In this document: positions 20,858-24,502 of the stretch, in pieces
Position numbering within the stretch: the stretch's first letter is position 1
How the letters are laid out: every line of letters starts with the position of its first letter
Assembly: GCA_034005635.1 (NCBI GenBank)
Contig: JAVEUJ010000021.1
Coordinates: 1-24,502 of the forward strand
Direction of reading: 5' to 3'
DNA: 24,502 bases
From: JAAZFE01 sp034005635
GTDB lineage: Bacteria; Verrucomicrobiota; Kiritimatiellia; CAIQIC01; Lenti-01
Program-made: the position numbers and the translations under genes
The notes under the pieces: model-generated
What the model was told of the DNA's origin: nothing
Databases searched by the model: none
The model's input: only the letters and a program-made list of their open reading frames with translations

Positions 20858-23800
20858 TCAGTGGCTGCCGCCGGGCTTGCCGATGGAATAGAGCTGGAGG
20901 ATGTTGGTTACAGCGGGGGTAATAACAATAGTGTTGTTTGTAATGGCGTACTCGTTGGTGGGCAGGAGCGCCCAGTTCCAGCCGCCGTTGGCGAGAACAG
21001 TGGCGCCCCAGACATTGCCGGGAATACCGGAGAGGCTGCTGACTGTGGCCACGAGGCGGGGGCCGTCAAGTGTCACTGATTCCGTCGTGCGGTACGGGGA
21101 GAGCGCGCGGGTGACGGCGGTTTCGGCGGAATAGGTGAAGACGGGGAGGGGGGCGCCGTTGACGGACAGATCGCCGATGTAGAGTTTTCGTTCGGGCCCC
21201 CCGCCGGCATTCCAGTTCCAAAAGCGGATCGCAGCGGGTTCATAGGTGGAGGCATCGGCGAAAGAGCCATCAAAGTCCTGGCCATTAACAGTGAGGCGGT
21301 AGGTGAAGCTGGACAGGATTTCCAGGGTATTGGTTTTGGGGGTGTTGCTCCAGGGGAGGCCCGTGTGGCGCAGGGAGGCGTCATCAATCACAAAGTTGGT
21401 GGTGCCGCCGTCGAATCGGAATTGCGTCAGGCGTTGACCGAATCGATTTTGAAATTCGATGCCGATGGAAGAGGCACCTGCACCGCCGTCAATGCCTCCA
21501 TTTTCAAAGACAAACTGCACGGTATCGCCGGGTTGCAGGCCCTTGGCAAAGGGCCGGAGGACTTCGACGAACCCGCCGTCGGCCTGCAAGGCCCAGGCGC
21601 GGGGGCCGAGGGAGAGGGTATTGGTGTCCACAGCGCTGGAGGCTATGGAAGCGCCGGTGCCGTTGATGATCCAAGGCTCGAATTTTTGTCCGCCGTTAGA
21701 CCCGTTGGGCCAGGCCGCCACATAGGCGGCGTTGGTGGGAGAATCCCAAGCGCCGTCATTGGGATTGATGGCGGAATTGGTGCCGGAAACGCGAATGACA
21801 TTGACGCCTTCGGCGAGGGGTACCGCTGCAATGGTCCAAGTGGGGGCATAGACGATGGCGCCGGCCGCGCCATTGAGCAGATTGGTCCAGCGCAGGTGGC
21901 CCTGGAGCAGATGGGCCGATCCTTGCAGCGCCATGTTCGTGACTGCGGCGGCCACGTGGGTGACGGGAGCAGGGTAAGATAGGGTCACATAGGGTTGATC
22001 ATCCGCCAGGCAGCCCTGCACCTGCACATGCCAATCGGCCTGGTTGTTATTGTCCCAGACTTGGCTGGAGGACACCTGTCCGTTGAAAACAAAGTCCACC
22101 TGCCAGGTATCGTCGGGAATGGAGTAAGTGGTGGTCCACTCATTTTCGCTCACGTCAGTCATGGGGATGGATTGGGCCTCGGCGGACCACGCGTTGCGAC
22201 CGATGAACAATGTGACATTGCTGGCACCCATGAGCGGGCCGCCGTTCGGGTGGTAGGTGATTGCGAGGGGAATGCAGCCCTGTGGGACATAAGGCGACCA
22301 GTTTGCTTCCGAGGGCAGATCACCACAGTTGGAGACGGGTACGCTCCAGTTCAGGCCGTCGTTGTTGTCCCAGGTGTTGGTACCATCGGTGAATGACAGA
22401 TTCAGCTCGTAGGTGAGTTCCGGGATGATGTAGTCGAGGGTCCAGACTCCGCCGGAGAGCGTCATGGGGTGGTTGGAGGGATACTGCCAGTTGTTGCGAC
22501 CAATATAGGCAGAGACGGAGGTGGCAGTGGTGAGCGGGCCTTCGCCGGGGGTGTAGGTGATAGTGACGGTGGTGCCGCAGCCATCGGGGTTGGGGGGATC
22601 GAAGGTCGCAGCGGAGTCATCCGGGATGGGGGTTTTAGAGTAGATTTGCATTGAGTAGGCGCCCAGGTTGAGAGAAGCGTTGGCGGTGGCGACGATGGAC
22701 TCGCCCGCGGCCGGACCGACGTCGCCAAAGGAAGAGTCGTAGGATTTGGCGTCAGAATTGTAGAGGCAGTACCACGTGCCCGCAGAGGGGAACGGCATGG
22801 CATAGCCAGTCCGGGCCGTGGCCGACCAATTGAGCGCGACGACCAGATCGTCTGTTTTTCCGCCCTGATCCCAGCGCACGAGGCCCACGACCTTGGCGGT
22901 GTTGTCTACGTGGTGCACATCAACTTTATCGGGTTGCTTGAGGCCTGAGGTGTTACCGTAGGCGTTTCGGCGCAAGTGAATCAGATCACTATACGCCTGC
23001 ACGATGCCGGCGTTCTGATTGGTAAGCGCCCAGCGCAAGGCTGTATCGTTAGAGAAGGTCCAGTCTTCGTGCATTTCGGAACCTGCAAAGATCATGGGAA
23101 TACCCGGCGAGACCAGGACCGTGGCATTGGCCAGCAGCGCGCGCTTCTTGGCCCAATACCCTTGGGGGCTGCCGGTGTCGATGTCATAGGGCAGCCGGTG
23201 TTTGTTATTGAGATCGCCGCAGGTGTCGTGGCTTTCCACATAGACCACGCGGTTAAAGCCGCCATTCCCAAGGTGGTAGGCGAGGGTGTTCATATTCCGA
23301 TCGGAATCGCTGGCGGCGGTAGCCAGCCAGCGGATATCGTTGAGGTAGCCATGATCCCACTGGGCCTGAAAATTGACAGGTTTGTCGAAGGCATGGTCTT
23401 CGGCGATGCGCAGGGCGTTCGGGAAATCGGCGGCCATCATGTCGTTGATTTCCGCGAGCATTTGGCGGCCGGAGTCGTTTTCGCTTCCACCGTTGTTGTA
23501 GTAGAGGATGTTGAAGACGCTGTCCCAGCGGAATCCGTCCACCTTGTATTCTTCCAAAAACATTCGGATCTGGCCCTTGATGTAGTCGCGGACCTCAGCG
23601 CGGCCATAGTCGGGGCGGGTTTGTCCCCAGTCGGTGCTGGCTCTGGCGGCGTCGTTGTAGAAATAGATTCCGCCCAGTCCGTTTTGCGACCAGCCGTCGT
23701 ATTGCCACATTTCTAGATCGGAGGGCCCATAGTGATTGTGGACGACATCAACGAGAACGGCGATGCCGTTTTCGTGGCAAGCCTTGACGAAGCGCTTGAA

Positions 23801-24424
23801 GCCGTCGGGACCGCCGAACGAGGATTCGATCGCATAGGGATCGGAAGGGTTGTAGCCCCACGAGCGATCTCCGGGGAATTCATTGATGGGCAGCAGTTCT
23901 ACGGCAGAGATTCCGAGCGCTTTAAGATAGGCAATTTTTTCGCCGCACTTGTCAAAGGTGGAGGGGAGCCACTCTTCGGCGTTGTAAGACCCCACGTGCA
24001 TTTCATAAATGACCAAATCGTTATGATAGGGAATGTAGGACCCGCCAGTGCCCCAATCGAATTTGTCGGGATCATAGACAATGGAATTGCCAGCCGAATT
24101 CACTACGCGCCGCGCCCGCGGATCCTTTTTATAAGCGCCATTGACAATAAATTTATATTCGTCGCCGGCTTTGGCGCGAGGGGCATCGACGGACCACAAC
24201 CCGCCAGAGCTCTCCTTGGCCAGCACAGTGGAGCCCCAACCGTTGAAGCTGCCTCGGACGCTCACCGTGGTAGCGTTGGGAGCCCATGTGCGGAAGGTGA
24301 CGCCAGTGCCAGAGGTATCGGCATACGGGGTCGCGCCGATGCCAGGCCGTGCCGATTGAGCCCGCGCGGGGGAGGCGACACCAAGGCAGAGCAAAACTAG
24401 ACCCAACAGACGGCGTGAATACAT
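20858..24424 (-). CDS. Secreted multi-domain GH13 alpha-glucan enzyme
   Basis: A 1188-residue secreted enzyme for starch or glycogen-like glucans. Signal peptide: MYSRRLLGLVLLCLGVASPA with likely cleavage after ARA (about 22). Next comes a CBM48-like domain (about 32-125; FRTWAPNATTVSVRGSFNGW). The GH13 catalytic barrel (about 135-510) has region I DVVHNH (226-231), nucleophile D301 (GFRWDS), acid/base E342 (RIAEDHA) and region IV VESHD (H399-D400). The CBM48-barrel pairing resembles branching-enzyme or glycogen-debranching relatives. A beta domain (515-598) is followed by two similar starch-binding-like modules (616-700, 717-805). Each module has an IGRN-x-W word and a WDNN word and is framed by a cysteine pair (C616/C700, C717/C805). 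Residues 815-1110 are a beta-rich tail (DASLRHTGLPWSN, then RFWNWNAGGGPERKLYIGDL), ending with a short domain closing LQLYSIGKPGGSH. The reaction (hydrolysis or branching) is unresolved. The whole gene is intact. Confidence 0.92.
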   Translation of the reverse strand: MYSRRLLGLVLLCLGVASPARAQSARPGIGATPYADTSGTGVTFRTWAPNATTVSVRGSFNGWGSTVLAKESSGGLWSVDAPRAKAGDEYKFIVNGAYKKDPRARRVVNSAGNSIVYDPDKFDWGTGGSYIPYHNDLVIYEMHVGSYNAEEWLPSTFDKCGEKIAYLKALGISAVELLPINEFPGDRSWGYNPSDPYAIESSFGGPDGFKRFVKACHENGIAVLVDVVHNHYGPSDLEMWQYDGWSQNGLGGIYFYNDAARASTDWGQTRPDYGRAEVRDYIKGQIRMFLEEYKVDGFRWDSVFNILYYNNGGSENDSGRQMLAEINDMMAADFPNALRIAEDHAFDKPVNFQAQWDHGYLNDIRWLATAASDSDRNMNTLAYHLGNGGFNRVVYVESHDTCGDLNNKHRLPYDIDTGSPQGYWAKKRALLANATVLVSPGIPMIFAGSEMHEDWTFSNDTALRWALTNQNAGIVQAYSDLIHLRRNAYGNTSGLKQPDKVDVHHVDNTAKVVGLVRWDQGGKTDDLVVALNWSATARTGYAMPFPSAGTWYCLYNSDAKSYDSSFGDVGPAAGESIVATANASLNLGAYSMQIYSKTPIPDDSAATFDPPNPDGCGTTVTITYTPGEGPLTTATSVSAYIGRNNWQYPSNHPMTLSGGVWTLDYIIPELTYELNLSFTDGTNTWDNNDGLNWSVPVSNCGDLPSEANWSPYVPQGCIPLAITYHPNGGPLMGASNVTLFIGRNAWSAEAQSIPMTDVSENEWTTTYSIPDDTWQVDFVFNGQVSSSQVWDNNNQADWHVQVQGCLADDQPYVTLSYPAPVTHVAAAVTNMALQGSAHLLQGHLRWTNLLNGAAGAIVYAPTWTIAAVPLAEGVNVIRVSGTNSAINPNDGAWDSPTNAAYVAAWPNGSNGGQKFEPWIINGTGASIASSAVDTNTLSLGPRAWALQADGGFVEVLRPFAKGLQPGDTVQFVFENGGIDGGAGASSIGIEFQNRFGQRLTQFRFDGGTTNFVIDDASLRHTGLPWSNTPKTNTLEILSSFTYRLTVNGQDFDGSFADASTYEPAAIRFWNWNAGGGPERKLYIGDLSVNGAPLPVFTYSAETAVTRALSPYRTTESVTLDGPRLVATVSSLSGIPGNVWGATVLANGGWNWALLPTNEYAITNNTIVITPAVTNILQLYSIGKPGGSH

Positions 24425-24426
24425 GT

Positions 24427-24459
24427 GGAAACGTTACCCGGCGTAAAACGCTTTTGCAA
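24427..24459 (-). promoter_or_regulatory. Candidate promoter and LacI-type operator of the secreted amylase
   Basis: On the minus strand TTGCAA (24459-24454), a 17-nt gap, TAACGT (24436-24431), ending six bases before the ATG. Overlapping the -10 is GGAAACGTTACC (24427-24438), a CG-centred palindrome matching at 10 of 12 positions, of the kind bound by LacI/CcpA-family sugar repressors. Both are inferences from pattern. Confidence 0.3.
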
Positions 24460-24502
24460 TCGAATATTCCAGGAAATGAAAGCCGGAAAAAGTCGAACAG
24501 CA

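Noticed and set aside
22976..24400. Two long plus-strand frames (246 and 222 codons) opposite the amylase gene
   Set aside because: Antisense shadows caused by GC-rich codon use; the minus-strand frame has signal peptide, catalytic motifs and full length.

Overview
The window is a gene-dense piece of a moderately GC-rich bacterial chromosome, with 16 protein genes and several spacers packed with short dispersed repeats. No rRNA, tRNA, CRISPR array, phage or intact transposon was seen. The core genes (metE, surE, pepA, xerD, rnc, clpB, gatCAB) are universal. Three things suggest the PVC group, perhaps Kiritimatiellota, Verrucomicrobiota or Lentisphaerota: the long C-terminal tail of the secreted amylase, a small DUF2934 protein with a Lys/Ala/Pro tail, and intergenic repeats built from short 'CGAA', 'CCACGGAT' and 'CGCCAAG' phrases. 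This placement is an inference from general resemblance and was not tested.

Layout. Positions 1-294 hold repeat fragments. Positions 295-7105 carry four minus-strand genes: cobalamin-independent methionine synthase (metE), a TIM-barrel amidohydrolase, the nucleotidase surE and a cytoplasmic GH13 enzyme. The two large spacers among them (2637-3421 and 5100-5578) are almost wholly repeats. Positions 7157-7455 hold a roughly 290-bp repeat element that ends in AT-rich palindromes. From 7515 a plus-strand operon runs: a membrane-anchored TPR protein with a possible sugar-hydrolase-like toroid domain, a degenerate heavy-metal-associated-like lipoprotein, leucyl aminopeptidase, a XerD-type recombinase and RNase III. 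A separate small gene for a histone-tail-like DUF2934 protein follows, closed by a very strong terminator, and then clpB.

A second, inverted copy of the 290-bp element (16195-16475) precedes gatC-gatA. A GxxExxY-family gene, with 30-nt repeats directly on both sides, separates gatA from gatB. After gatB comes a REP-like 17-bp-stem hairpin in the convergent spacer. The last gene, read on the minus strand, is a 1188-residue secreted starch-active GH13 enzyme with two starch-binding-like modules.

How the genes fit together. GatCAB makes Gln-tRNA(Gln) and/or Asn-tRNA(Asn) by transamidation. ClpB, PepA and RNase III serve protein and RNA turnover. The secreted and cytoplasmic GH13 enzymes would allow alpha-glucan breakdown outside and inside the cell. 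The most novel material is the repeat ecology. Three families, and less clearly a fourth, are built as three 10-nt phrases. One of them brackets the GxxExxY gene that has come to lie between gatA and gatB.
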